A DNA stretch of 64,000 bases from Frigoribacterium sp. ACAM 257 (GTDB taxonomy: Bacteria > Actinomycetota > Actinomycetes > Actinomycetales > Microbacteriaceae), in contig NZ_VOLO01000001.1 of the NCBI RefSeq assembly GCF_007954365.1, forward strand, positions 496,001 through 560,000, written 5' to 3'. Both the position numbers and the translations under genes were made by a program. Below, piece after piece: positions 56,161-63,533 of this stretch; positions within the stretch are counted from its first letter, which is position 1, and every line of letters begins with the position of its first letter. The notes below the pieces were generated by a model that saw only the letters and a program-made list of their open reading frames with translations, searched no databases and was not told the DNA's origin.

Positions 56161-56748
56161 GTGCCTCACTACACCAAGACCCCCTGGACGCTGTCGGTCT
56201 ACGACCTCCTGCACCGAGCGGGCGAGATGCGCGAGCACTCGATCGAGGTCGTGGTCCCCGAGCGGCTCGGCGAGGGCCAGGTCGCCGTGCAGGCGGGCGC
56301 CGTCCTCGACCTCGACGTGCGGCTCGAGGGCCTGCACGACGGCATCCTCGTCTCCGCGACCGTCACCGGCACGGCGACCGGCGAGTGCAGCCGGTGCCTG
56401 AAGCCCATCGCCGAGCCTGTCGAAGTCGATATCGCCGAGCTTTTCGCGTACGATGTCGACGAAGCTTTTGACTACCAGGTTCACGAAGACCACGTGGATC
56501 TTGAACCTGTGGTCAGAGACGCAGTGGTCCTGTCACTGCCCTTCCAGCCGGTCTGTCGTCCGGACTGCCCTGGACTCGACCCGGTGACGGGCGAACGAGT
56601 AGAGGACATCCCCGACTACCAGCCCCGTGAAGGCGTCGATCCCCGGTGGTCGGCCCTCGCAGGGTTCCAGGCTGAGGCACCTGCCGACACAGCACGGGCA
56701 GACACAGAACGGGCCGACACCACGTCGAAGCCCGACGAGTCGGCCTGA
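56161..56748 (+). CDS. DUF177/YceD family protein
   Basis: Cytosolic protein, 195 aa, of the YceD family implicated in 23S rRNA and ribosome assembly and genetically linked to rpmF. Conserved parts: N-terminal PWTLSVYDLLHRAGEMREHSIEV, and cysteines in GECSRCLKPI and CRPDCPGLD that may form a metal site. The Asp/Thr-rich tail is ADTARADTERADT. The 3' half (about 56400-56740) uses more A/T-ending codons than its neighbours. GTG start. rpmF follows 69 nt downstream. Confidence 0.9.
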   Translation: MPHYTKTPWTLSVYDLLHRAGEMREHSIEVVVPERLGEGQVAVQAGAVLDLDVRLEGLHDGILVSATVTGTATGECSRCLKPIAEPVEVDIAELFAYDVDEAFDYQVHEDHVDLEPVVRDAVVLSLPFQPVCRPDCPGLDPVTGERVEDIPDYQPREGVDPRWSALAGFQAEAPADTARADTERADTTSKPDESA

Positions 56749-56817
56749 GACCACCCGCGTCACCTACCCACGTCAGACCCAGGCCCCCGCGGGGGCCGCA
56801 ACAGAGAAGAGAACCTC

Positions 56818-57021
56818 ATGGCCGTTCCCAAGAGGAAGCAGTCACGCTCGAACACCCACGCACGTCGGTCGCAGTGGAAGGCCACTCCCGTCCAGCTGGT
56901 GAAGACCATCGAGAACGGCAAGGTCACCTACAGCCTCCCGCACCGTGCCAAGGTCGTCGAGGACAGCGCCGGCACCGCCCTGTACATGGAGTACAAGGGC
57001 CGCAAGGTCGCCGACGTCTGA
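56818..57021 (+). CDS. rpmF: 50S ribosomal protein L32
   Basis: Large-subunit protein, 67 aa. N-terminus [21 protein letters not shown]-terminus YMEYKGRKV. The four zinc-binding cysteines of classic L32 are absent (no Cys at all), so it is the zinc-independent C-minus form. ATG with GAGAAGAG about 8 nt upstream. Part of the yceD-rpmF-rnc-mutM-smc cluster. Confidence 0.96.
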   Translation: MAVPKRKQSRSNTHARRSQWKATPVQLVKTIENGKVTYSLPHRAKVVEDSAGTALYMEYKGRKVADV

Positions 57022-57032
57022 ACCCGTCTCCC

Positions 57033-57779
57033 GTGACCACGTCACCCGTGACACCGTCACACCCCGATCAGCCCGCGTCGAGCATCCGTGCCGACCGGGC
57101 TGATCTGTTGGTGCAGCTGGGCATCGAGGTGCGCGCCGACCTGATCGAGCTGGCCCTCACCCACAGGTCGTACGCCTACGAGCACGGCGGCATCGCCAAC
57201 AACGAGCGGCTCGAGTTCCTCGGCGACTCGATCCTCGGGCAGGCCGTCACGGTCATGCTCTTCACCGAGAACCCCGACCTGGACGAGGGCGAGCTGGCCA
57301 AGCGCCGGGCGAGCCTTGTCAGCACGGTCGCCCTCGCCGAGGTCGCCCGCAACATCGGGCTCGGCGCGCACCTGCGCCTCGGCCGCGGCGAAGAGCTGAC
57401 CGGCGGGCGCGACAAGCCCTCCATCCTCGCCGACACGGTCGAGGCGATCATCGGAGCGACCTACCTCGACGCCGGGGGAGAGGTCGCGACCGCCTTCGTG
57501 CTGCGCCTCGTGGCGCCGCTCCTCGTCGACCCGGCCCGCTTCGGCGCCGCGATGGACCCGAAGACGAGCCTGCAAGAACTCAGCGCCGCCCGCGGCCGCG
57601 GGATGCCCTCGTACCACGTCACCGACAGCGGGCCCGACCACGACAAGCGGTTCCACGCCGCCGTGAGGCTCGGCGACTCGCCGGTCGACGTCGCCCGCGG
57701 CACGGGCAGCAGCAAGAAGCAGGCCGAGATGTCCGCGGCGCTCGAGGCCTGGACGCGCCTCTCGAGCACCGACCGCTAG
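57033..57779 (+). CDS. rnc: Ribonuclease III
   Basis: Double-strand RNA endonuclease, 248 aa. The signature NNERLEFLGDSILG (about residues 55-68) and second acidic site in DTVEAIIGATYLDAGG precede a C-terminal dsRNA-binding domain (DPKTSLQELSAARGRGMPSYHV). GTG at 57033 chosen, 11 nt after rpmF; another GTG 15 nt later is possible. The mutM start is 2 nt after the stop, so the genes are coupled. Confidence 0.94.
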   Translation: MTTSPVTPSHPDQPASSIRADRADLLVQLGIEVRADLIELALTHRSYAYEHGGIANNERLEFLGDSILGQAVTVMLFTENPDLDEGELAKRRASLVSTVALAEVARNIGLGAHLRLGRGEELTGGRDKPSILADTVEAIIGATYLDAGGEVATAFVLRLVAPLLVDPARFGAAMDPKTSLQELSAARGRGMPSYHVTDSGPDHDKRFHAAVRLGDSPVDVARGTGSSKKQAEMSAALEAWTRLSSTDR

Positions 57780-57781
57780 CC

Positions 57782-58825
57782 GTGCCTGAGCTCCCCGAGG
57801 TCGAGGTCGTCCGCGCCGGCCTCGCGCCCGTCGTGGCCGGTGCCGTCGTCACGGGCGTCAGCGTGCTCGACGAGCGCTCGCTCAAGCGGCACCACGGCCC
57901 GTCCGACGACTTCGTCGACCGTCTCGTCGGCGGCACCCTCGACTCGGCCGTGCGCCGTGGCAAGTTCCTCTGGTTCCCGTTCGAGCCGGCCGAGCGCCAC
58001 GAGCACCCCCTGGCCCTCGTCGCGCACCTCGGCATGAGCGGCCAGGTGCTGCTCCGCAGCTCCGACCACGCTGCCGATCGGCTCATGCGCATCCGGCTCG
58101 ACGTCGACAGCCCGAGGCTCGGCCCCGTCCGGCTCGCGTTCGTCGACCAGCGGATCTTCGGGTCGATGGCCCTCGACGAGACACTCCCCACCTCCGACGG
58201 CCGTGCAGCCGGCTACGCGGGGTCGCACCTGCTCGGGTCGCCCGCAGCGGAGGCCGAGCGCGAGGCTCGGGCCGAGCGCGAGGCCAGATCTGGGGCTCGC
58301 GTCGGTGCGGCGGCACCGGCACCGGCACCGGCACCGGCACCAGCACCGGCGTGGGCCCTCCGTGTCCCGCAGCAGGTCGCGCACATCGCCCGCGACCCCC
58401 TCGACCCGGCCTTCGACGAGGCCGCCGTCATCACGCGCCTCCTGGCCCGCCGCACCGGCGTCAAGCGCGCCCTGCTCGACCAGGGCCTGCTCAGCGGCGT
58501 CGGCAACATCTACGCCGACGAGAGCCTGTGGGCGGCGCGCGTGCACCCCGAACAGCCGACCGAGGCGCTCTCGCGGGCCAGGGCGCGCCTCCTGATCGCG
58601 GAGGTGCGTGTCGTGCTGCTCAAGGCGCTCGGCGAGGGCGGCACGAGCTTCGACGCGCAGTACGTCAACGTCAACGGCCAGTCCGGCTACTTCAGCCACA
58701 GCCTCGCCGCCTACGGGCAGCAGGGTCGGCCGTGTCCGCGCTGCGGCACCGCGATCGTGCGCGAGGCCTTCATGAACCGCTCGAGCCACCTCTGCCCACG
58801 CTGCCAGCGAGTCCGCGTCGCCTGA
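57782..58825 (+). CDS. mutM: Formamidopyrimidine-DNA glycosylase
   Basis: Base-excision repair glycosylase/lyase, 347 aa, for 8-oxoguanine and FaPy. The N-terminus PELPEVE gives the catalytic Pro2 and Glu3; GKFLWF with Lys; LLDQGLLSGVGNIYADESLW; zinc finger CPRCGTAIV...CPRCQ at the end. It is about 60 residues longer than usual: an insert at about residues 150-195 contains an AEREARAEREAR stretch and a (PA)n run from a GGCACC repeat. GTG start. The gene ends just before the inverted repeat. Confidence 0.94.
   Translation: MPELPEVEVVRAGLAPVVAGAVVTGVSVLDERSLKRHHGPSDDFVDRLVGGTLDSAVRRGKFLWFPFEPAERHEHPLALVAHLGMSGQVLLRSSDHAADRLMRIRLDVDSPRLGPVRLAFVDQRIFGSMALDETLPTSDGRAAGYAGSHLLGSPAAEAEREARAEREARSGARVGAAAPAPAPAPAPAPAWALRVPQQVAHIARDPLDPAFDEAAVITRLLARRTGVKRALLDQGLLSGVGNIYADESLWAARVHPEQPTEALSRARARLLIAEVRVVLLKALGEGGTSFDAQYVNVNGQSGYFSHSLAAYGQQGRPCPRCGTAIVREAFMNRSSHLCPRCQRVRVA
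58312..58347 (+). repeat. GGCACC hexanucleotide repeat inside mutM
   Basis: Five exact GGCACC units and one AGCACC, in frame, encoding APAPAPAPAPAP. A unit change would add or remove two residues without a frameshift. Confidence 0.9.
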
Positions 58826-58835
58826 CGCATCCAGC

Positions 58836-58905
58836 CGAGGGCGGGTATTCCGGGTCGAGGGCGGGTCGCCGCTGACCCGCCCTCGACCCGAAATACCCGC
58901 CCTCG
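58836..58905. repeat. 70-bp near-perfect inverted repeat between mutM and smc
   Basis: Stem 58836-58867 with 58874-58905 (32 positions, one mismatch), loop GCCGCT. Each arm carries CGAGGGCGGGT twice. A competing stem pairs GCGGGTCGCCG (58861-58871) with CGGCGACCCGC (58910-58920). It could be a terminator or palindromic element. Confidence 0.9.
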
Positions 58906-59014
58906 ACGACGGCGACCCGCCCGCGAGCAGATGTGGCGAGCAGATCACGCGAGCAGGCGCCGATGCCGGAGGCGTCGACGCCCGCGCCTCCCGGGCCGGA
59001 GGCCGCTGCTCGCC

Positions 59015-59020
59015 TATCCT
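59015..59020 (+). promoter_or_regulatory. Possible -10 box of smc
   Basis: TATCCT, 56 nt before the start; GGGAGGAGG lies 7 nt before the GTG, so smc is leadered. Confidence 0.5.
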
Positions 59021-59076
59021 CGAAGGGACGCCGCAGACCGTGTCGACACGTGACCTGAGCCAGGGAGGAGGGGCGC

Positions 59077-62000
59077 GTGCACCTGAAGAGCCTCACCCTC
59101 AAGGGCTTCAAGTCGTTCGCCTCGCCGACCACGTTCGCGTTCGAGCCCGGCGTCACCTGCGTGGTCGGCCCCAACGGCTCGGGCAAGAGCAACGTCGTCG
59201 ACGCGCTCGCCTGGGTGATGGGCGAGCAGGGCGTCAAGTCGCTCCGGGGCGGCACGATGGCCGACGTGATCTTCGCGGGCACCTCCACCAGGGGCCCGCT
59301 CGGCCGGGCGCAGGTCGTCCTGACCATCGACAACTCCGACGGCGCGCTGCCCATCGACTACGCCGAGGTGACGATCAGCCGCACCCTGTTCCGCAACGGC
59401 GGCAGCGAGTATGCCATCAACGGCGAGGGCTGCCGCCTCCTCGACGTGCAAGAGCTGCTGAGCGACTCCGGCCTCGGCCGTGAGATGCACGTGATCGTCG
59501 GCCAGGGCCAGCTCGACGCCGTCCTGCGGGCCACGCCGGAGGAGCGGCGAGGCTTCGTCGAGGAGGCGGCGGGCATCCTGAAGCACCGGCGCCGCAAGGA
59601 GAAGACCCTCCGCAAGCTCGACGCCATGCAGGCCAACCTCACGAGGCTCAGCGACCTCGCCGGCGAGATCCGCCGGCAGCTGAAGCCGCTGGGCCGCCAG
59701 GCCGAGGTCGCGCGCGAGGCGCAGACGATCGCCGCGGTCGTCCGCGACGCGAAGGCGCGGCTCCTGGCCGACGAGGTCGTGGCGCTGCGCGACGTGGTCG
59801 CCCGCCAGTCGAGCAGCGAGGCCGAGCGCCGCAGCGAGCGGAACGTGCTGCAGGAGCAGCTCGACCAGGCGAAGGCCCACGAGCAGCGCCTCGAGCAGCA
59901 GATGGTCGGGGACGCGGTCGACGAGGCACGCCGCGTCGCCTTCGGTCTCGAGGCGGTCGAGGAGCGCCTCCGGGGCACGTCGAGCCTCGCCCGGCAGCGA
60001 CTGCAGATGCTCGCCGAGCAGTCCGACCGGCCCGAGCTGCCCAGCACCGTGAGCGCGGGCATGGTCTCCGACGCGCAGGACGAGGCCGAGAGGCTGCAGG
60101 GAGGCGTGGCCCAGGGCGAGCAGGCGCTCGCCGAGGCGCGCGCGGCCACCGTCACCGCCCGGGCGGTGCTCGAAGCGCTCGACGACGAGATCACCGCCCA
60201 GAGCGCGCTCGTCTCCCGCCACGACCTGGTGCTCGGCCAGCTCCGAGGTGCTCTCGAGGTCGCGCAGTCCCGTCTGGCAGCGGTCCGCGGCGAGGTGCTC
60301 CGGCAGGGCGCGGCGCGGGAGGCGGCGGTCGCGCGCCGGGACGCGGGCCGGGCCGAGCTCGCCGATCGGGAACGAGAGCACGAGCAGGCGCCGGCGGCCG
60401 CGTCGACCAACCCCGCGGACGAGACCGTCGGCGGTCCCAGCGGTCCCAGCGGTCCCGGCGGTCCCGACGGTCCCGGGGAGGCGCATGCGGTCGGCGGCGA
60501 CCCGGTCGACCACGAGGCCGTCCGCTCCGAGGCCGAGCGCGCCTCCGCCGAGCTGCAGTCCGAGGTCGACGACCTCCGTGGCCGCCTGCACGCGGCCGAG
60601 CGCGAGCGCGACGCGCTGGCCGCCCGTCGTGGTGCCCTGACGATGGCGCTCGAGCGCGCGGACGGCACGACGGCCCTCGTGGCCGCCGACCGCCCCGGGG
60701 TCCGCGGAGCCGTCGCCGAGCACGTCCAGGTGCGTCCCGGCTACGAGGCCGCCGTCGCCGCCGCTCTCGGCAGCGTGGTCGACTCCGTCCTCGTCGACGA
60801 CCTCGACGCGGCCTTCGCCGCCGTCGCGCACGCGACCGACGCCGAGCTGGGGCGCGTCGAGGTCGTGGTGGCGGCGCCCGAGCGGGTCCTGCCTGCCCTC
60901 GAGGTCGACCTGCCGCGGGGAGCCGTGACCGCCTCGTCCGTCGTCGACGCGCCTCCCGGCGTCCTGGGCCTGCTCGCCAGCACCGTCGTCGCGGACGACC
61001 TGTCGACCGCCCGCGCCGCGTGGACCGCCCTCTCGGCGCACCCGTTGCCCGTCACCGTCATCACGCGGTCGGGCGAGGTCCTCACCGACTTCGTCCTCCG
61101 TGGTGGCTCCGGCGCCGAGCGCTCTCGCCTCGAGCTGGTCGCCGAGCGCGACGCCGCCGCCGAGCGCCTCGGCGAGGTCGAGGCCGCGGCTGCCCGGCTC
61201 TCCGCCCTGCACGCGACCGCCGAGGAGGCGCTGGCCTCGTCCCGTGCACAGGCCGCGGAGGCTGCCCGGTCGGCCCGCGAGCAGGCCGCGGAGGCGGCTC
61301 GCGCGGCCGCGGAAGCCGCGCGTGCGGCCCGCGAGCAGCAGGCGGCCGCCGCGGCCGTCGAGCAGCAGCTGGCGCGCCTGCGGGCCCAGGTCGACGCGGC
61401 CGAGGCGGAGGAGGTGCGGCTCGGCGAGTCGCTCGCCGCAGCCGAGCAGGGGGCGGTCACCGCCCTGGGCGCGGTCGACGAGGCGCGGGCGGCGCACGAC
61501 GAGCACGCCTCGCGTCCCCGTCCGATCCTCGACGCGTCGTCCAGGGACGGCGTGCTCGCCGAGCTCGAGCAGGCGAGGGCGGTCGAGATCGAGCGCCGGG
61601 TGCAGCTCGAGACGATCCGGGAGCGGGTGCGTGCCGAGGCCGCGCGGGCCGTCGACCTGCAGCGCCAGCTCGACGAGCAGCGGGCCGCCGCCGACGACCA
61701 CGCCCGTCGCACCGTCGTCCGACAGCGCGAGATGCGTCGCACCTCGGCCGTGCTGGCCGGGCTGCCCGCCGTGCTCGACTCCGTCGGCCGGTCGCTGGCC
61801 GAGGCGAGGCAGGAGCTCGCGTCGCAGGAGGCGGCGCGCACGCGGCAGAACGACGAGCTCGCGGCGCTGCGGCGCGACGAGCGTGCCCTCCGGGAGCGGC
61901 TGCTCGGCGTGACCGAGAACGTGCACGGCCTCGAGATGGAGATCTACGAGAAGAAGCTGCACCTCGGCCAGCTGCTCGAGCGCGCGGCGTCCGAGCTCGG

Positions 62001-62841
62001 GCTCGACGACGAGGTCCTCGTGGCCGAGTACGGGCCGGACGTCCTCGTGCCGGACGACGTCGCCCCGCACGAGGCCCGCCAGGCAGCCGAGGAAGTCGAG
62101 GGAGGCGCGGCGCAGGGCACGCCCTTCGACCGCGCGGAGCAGACCGCCCGCCTCGAGGCCGCCAGCCGCAAGCTCGCGCAGCTCGGCCGCGTCAACCCGC
62201 TCGCGCTCGAGGAGTTCGCGGCGCTCGAGCAGCGCCACGCGTTCCTCACCGAGCAGCTCGGCGACCTCACCCGCACGCGGCGCGACCTGCTCGCGATCAT
62301 CGACGAGATCGACGAGAAGATGCAGACGGTCTTCGCGAGCGCCTTCGCGGACACGCAGGCCGCCTTCGACCAGGTCTTCCCGGTGCTGTTCCCCGGCGGC
62401 AGCGGGTCGCTGCTGCTCACCGACCCCGACGACCTCCTGGCGACCGGCATCGAGGTCACGGTGCGGCCGGCCGGCAAGAAGATCGAGCGCCTGTCGCTGT
62501 TGTCGGGCGGGGAGCGGTCGCTCGCCGCGGTCGCGCTGCTGATCGCCATCTTCAAGGCCCGCCCGAGCCCGTTCTACATCATGGACGAGGTGGAGGCGGC
62601 CCTCGACGACGCGAACCTCGGCCGCCTCCTCGCGATCTTCGAGGACCTGCGCCAGACGAGCCAGCTCATCGTCATCACGCACCAGAAGCGCACGATGGAG
62701 ATCGCCGACGCGCTCTACGGCGTCTCGATGCGCCAGGACGGCGTGAGCGCCGTCGTCGGCCAGCGCGTCGTCACCGACCGCCCGCCGCGGACCGTCGAGG
62801 TGGGAGAGAGGGCCTCGGCCCCGACGGGCGCCGTGGGCTAG
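59077..62841 (+). CDS. smc: Chromosome segregation SMC protein
   Basis: Chromosome condensation ATPase, 1254 aa. Walker A GPNGSGKSN (residues 31-39), DSGLGREMHVIVGQGQLDAVL, a first coiled coil, hinge at about 520-670 (RPGVRGAVAEHVQVRPGYEAAVAAALG), a second coiled coil, then the ABC signature LSGGERSL (about 1143-1150) and Walker B FYIMDEVEAALDD. An insert before the hinge (about residues 440-470) carries GGPSGPSGPGGPDGPG from 9-nt repeats, unlike a coiled coil. GTG with GGAGGAGG upstream. Its stop overlaps the convergent phosphatase stop. Confidence 0.97.
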   Translation: MHLKSLTLKGFKSFASPTTFAFEPGVTCVVGPNGSGKSNVVDALAWVMGEQGVKSLRGGTMADVIFAGTSTRGPLGRAQVVLTIDNSDGALPIDYAEVTISRTLFRNGGSEYAINGEGCRLLDVQELLSDSGLGREMHVIVGQGQLDAVLRATPEERRGFVEEAAGILKHRRRKEKTLRKLDAMQANLTRLSDLAGEIRRQLKPLGRQAEVAREAQTIAAVVRDAKARLLADEVVALRDVVARQSSSEAERRSERNVLQEQLDQAKAHEQRLEQQMVGDAVDEARRVAFGLEAVEERLRGTSSLARQRLQMLAEQSDRPELPSTVSAGMVSDAQDEAERLQGGVAQGEQALAEARAATVTARAVLEALDDEITAQSALVSRHDLVLGQLRGALEVAQSRLAAVRGEVLRQGAAREAAVARRDAGRAELADREREHEQAPAAASTNPADETVGGPSGPSGPGGPDGPGEAHAVGGDPVDHEAVRSEAERASAELQSEVDDLRGRLHAAERERDALAARRGALTMALERADGTTALVAADRPGVRGAVAEHVQVRPGYEAAVAAALGSVVDSVLVDDLDAAFAAVAHATDAELGRVEVVVAAPERVLPALEVDLPRGAVTASSVVDAPPGVLGLLASTVVADDLSTARAAWTALSAHPLPVTVITRSGEVLTDFVLRGGSGAERSRLELVAERDAAAERLGEVEAAAARLSALHATAEEALASSRAQAAEAARSAREQAAEAARAAAEAARAAREQQAAAAAVEQQLARLRAQVDAAEAEEVRLGESLAAAEQGAVTALGAVDEARAAHDEHASRPRPILDASSRDGVLAELEQARAVEIERRVQLETIRERVRAEAARAVDLQRQLDEQRAAADDHARRTVVRQREMRRTSAVLAGLPAVLDSVGRSLAEARQELASQEAARTRQNDELAALRRDERALRERLLGVTENVHGLEMEIYEKKLHLGQLLERAASELGLDDEVLVAEYGPDVLVPDDVAPHEARQAAEEVEGGAAQGTPFDRAEQTARLEAASRKLAQLGRVNPLALEEFAALEQRHAFLTEQLGDLTRTRRDLLAIIDEIDEKMQTVFASAFADTQAAFDQVFPVLFPGGSGSLLLTDPDDLLATGIEVTVRPAGKKIERLSLLSGGERSLAAVALLIAIFKARPSPFYIMDEVEAALDDANLGRLLAIFEDLRQTSQLIVITHQKRTMEIADALYGVSMRQDGVSAVVGQRVVTDRPPRTVEVGERASAPTGAVG
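60430..60478 (+). repeat. Gly-Pro-rich 9-nt repeat inside smc
   Basis: Units of the form GGTCCCAGC / GGTCCCGGC / GGTCCCGAC, about five in frame, giving GGPSGPSGPGGPDGPG. Confidence 0.8.
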
Positions 62842-63404
62842 ACGGTGCGGTCGTTGATCGAGACGACCTTCCAGGCCGACCCGTCCCACTCGACCGTGTT
62901 GGCGGCGGCGTTCTCGATGTGCGGCACCTCGGCGCCCATGATCGCAGCGAGGGTGAAGCGGATGATCGTGCCGTGGCAGACGACGACGATGTGCGCGTCG
63001 GGGCCGTCGAGGGGCAGGCGGGTGTCGCGGATCATCTCGAGCGCGCCCAGGCCGCGCGCGGCGACCGACTCGCGCGGCTCGATGTCGGGGAACGACTCGT
63101 TCGGCTCGTCCGGGATGGGGGAGTCGGGCACCCAGCCCTCCCGTGACGCGTAGTCGCGCTCGATCAGCTCGTCGTAGGCGTCGCCGAGCTCGATGCCGAG
63201 CTCGGCCGCGATGATCTGCGCGGTCTCCCTGGCACGCATGAGCGGCGACGACACGATGGCCGACCACTCGGCGCCGGCGAGCACGCGGGCGGCCTCGAGG
63301 GCCTGGCCGCGGCCGGTGTCGTTCAGCGGGACGTCCGACGAGCCCTGCAGCTTGTCCTGGCTGTTCCAGTCGGTCTGTCCGTGTCGGATGAGCTCGAGTC
63401 GCAT
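62838..63404 (-). CDS. Histidine phosphatase family protein
   Basis: Phosphoglycerate-mutase-like phosphatase, 188 aa. N-terminal LIRHGQTDWN (catalytic His), SPLMRARETAQIIAAELG, ERDYASREGW, and the second catalytic His in VVVCHGTIIRFTLA. ATG start at 63404. The substrate is unknown; cobalamin-pathway, glycolytic or lipid phosphates are possible. The TAG stop overlaps the smc stop by 3 nt on the opposite strand (CTAG). Confidence 0.9.
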   Translation of the reverse strand: MRLELIRHGQTDWNSQDKLQGSSDVPLNDTGRGQALEAARVLAGAEWSAIVSSPLMRARETAQIIAAELGIELGDAYDELIERDYASREGWVPDSPIPDEPNESFPDIEPRESVAARGLGALEMIRDTRLPLDGPDAHIVVVCHGTIIRFTLAAIMGAEVPHIENAAANTVEWDGSAWKVVSINDRTV

Positions 63405-63485
63405 GTGCCTGTGGTTCCGTCCTGGTGTCGCGGTCGCGGTCGTGGTGGTGCGGTGTCGCTGTCGTGCAGTGCCGCAGCCAAGCCG

Positions 63486-63528
63486 AGGAGGCGGTGCGCG
63501 CGTCCCGGGGACGCGCGCACCGCCTCCT
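63486..63528 (-). terminator. Terminator after the terC gene
   Basis: Perfect 20-bp stem (63486-63505 with 63509-63528), 3-nt loop. Arms contain GGAGGCGG and GCGCGCAC. It separates terC from the phosphatase gene, both on the minus strand. Confidence 0.85.
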
Positions 63529-63533
63529 GCGCC

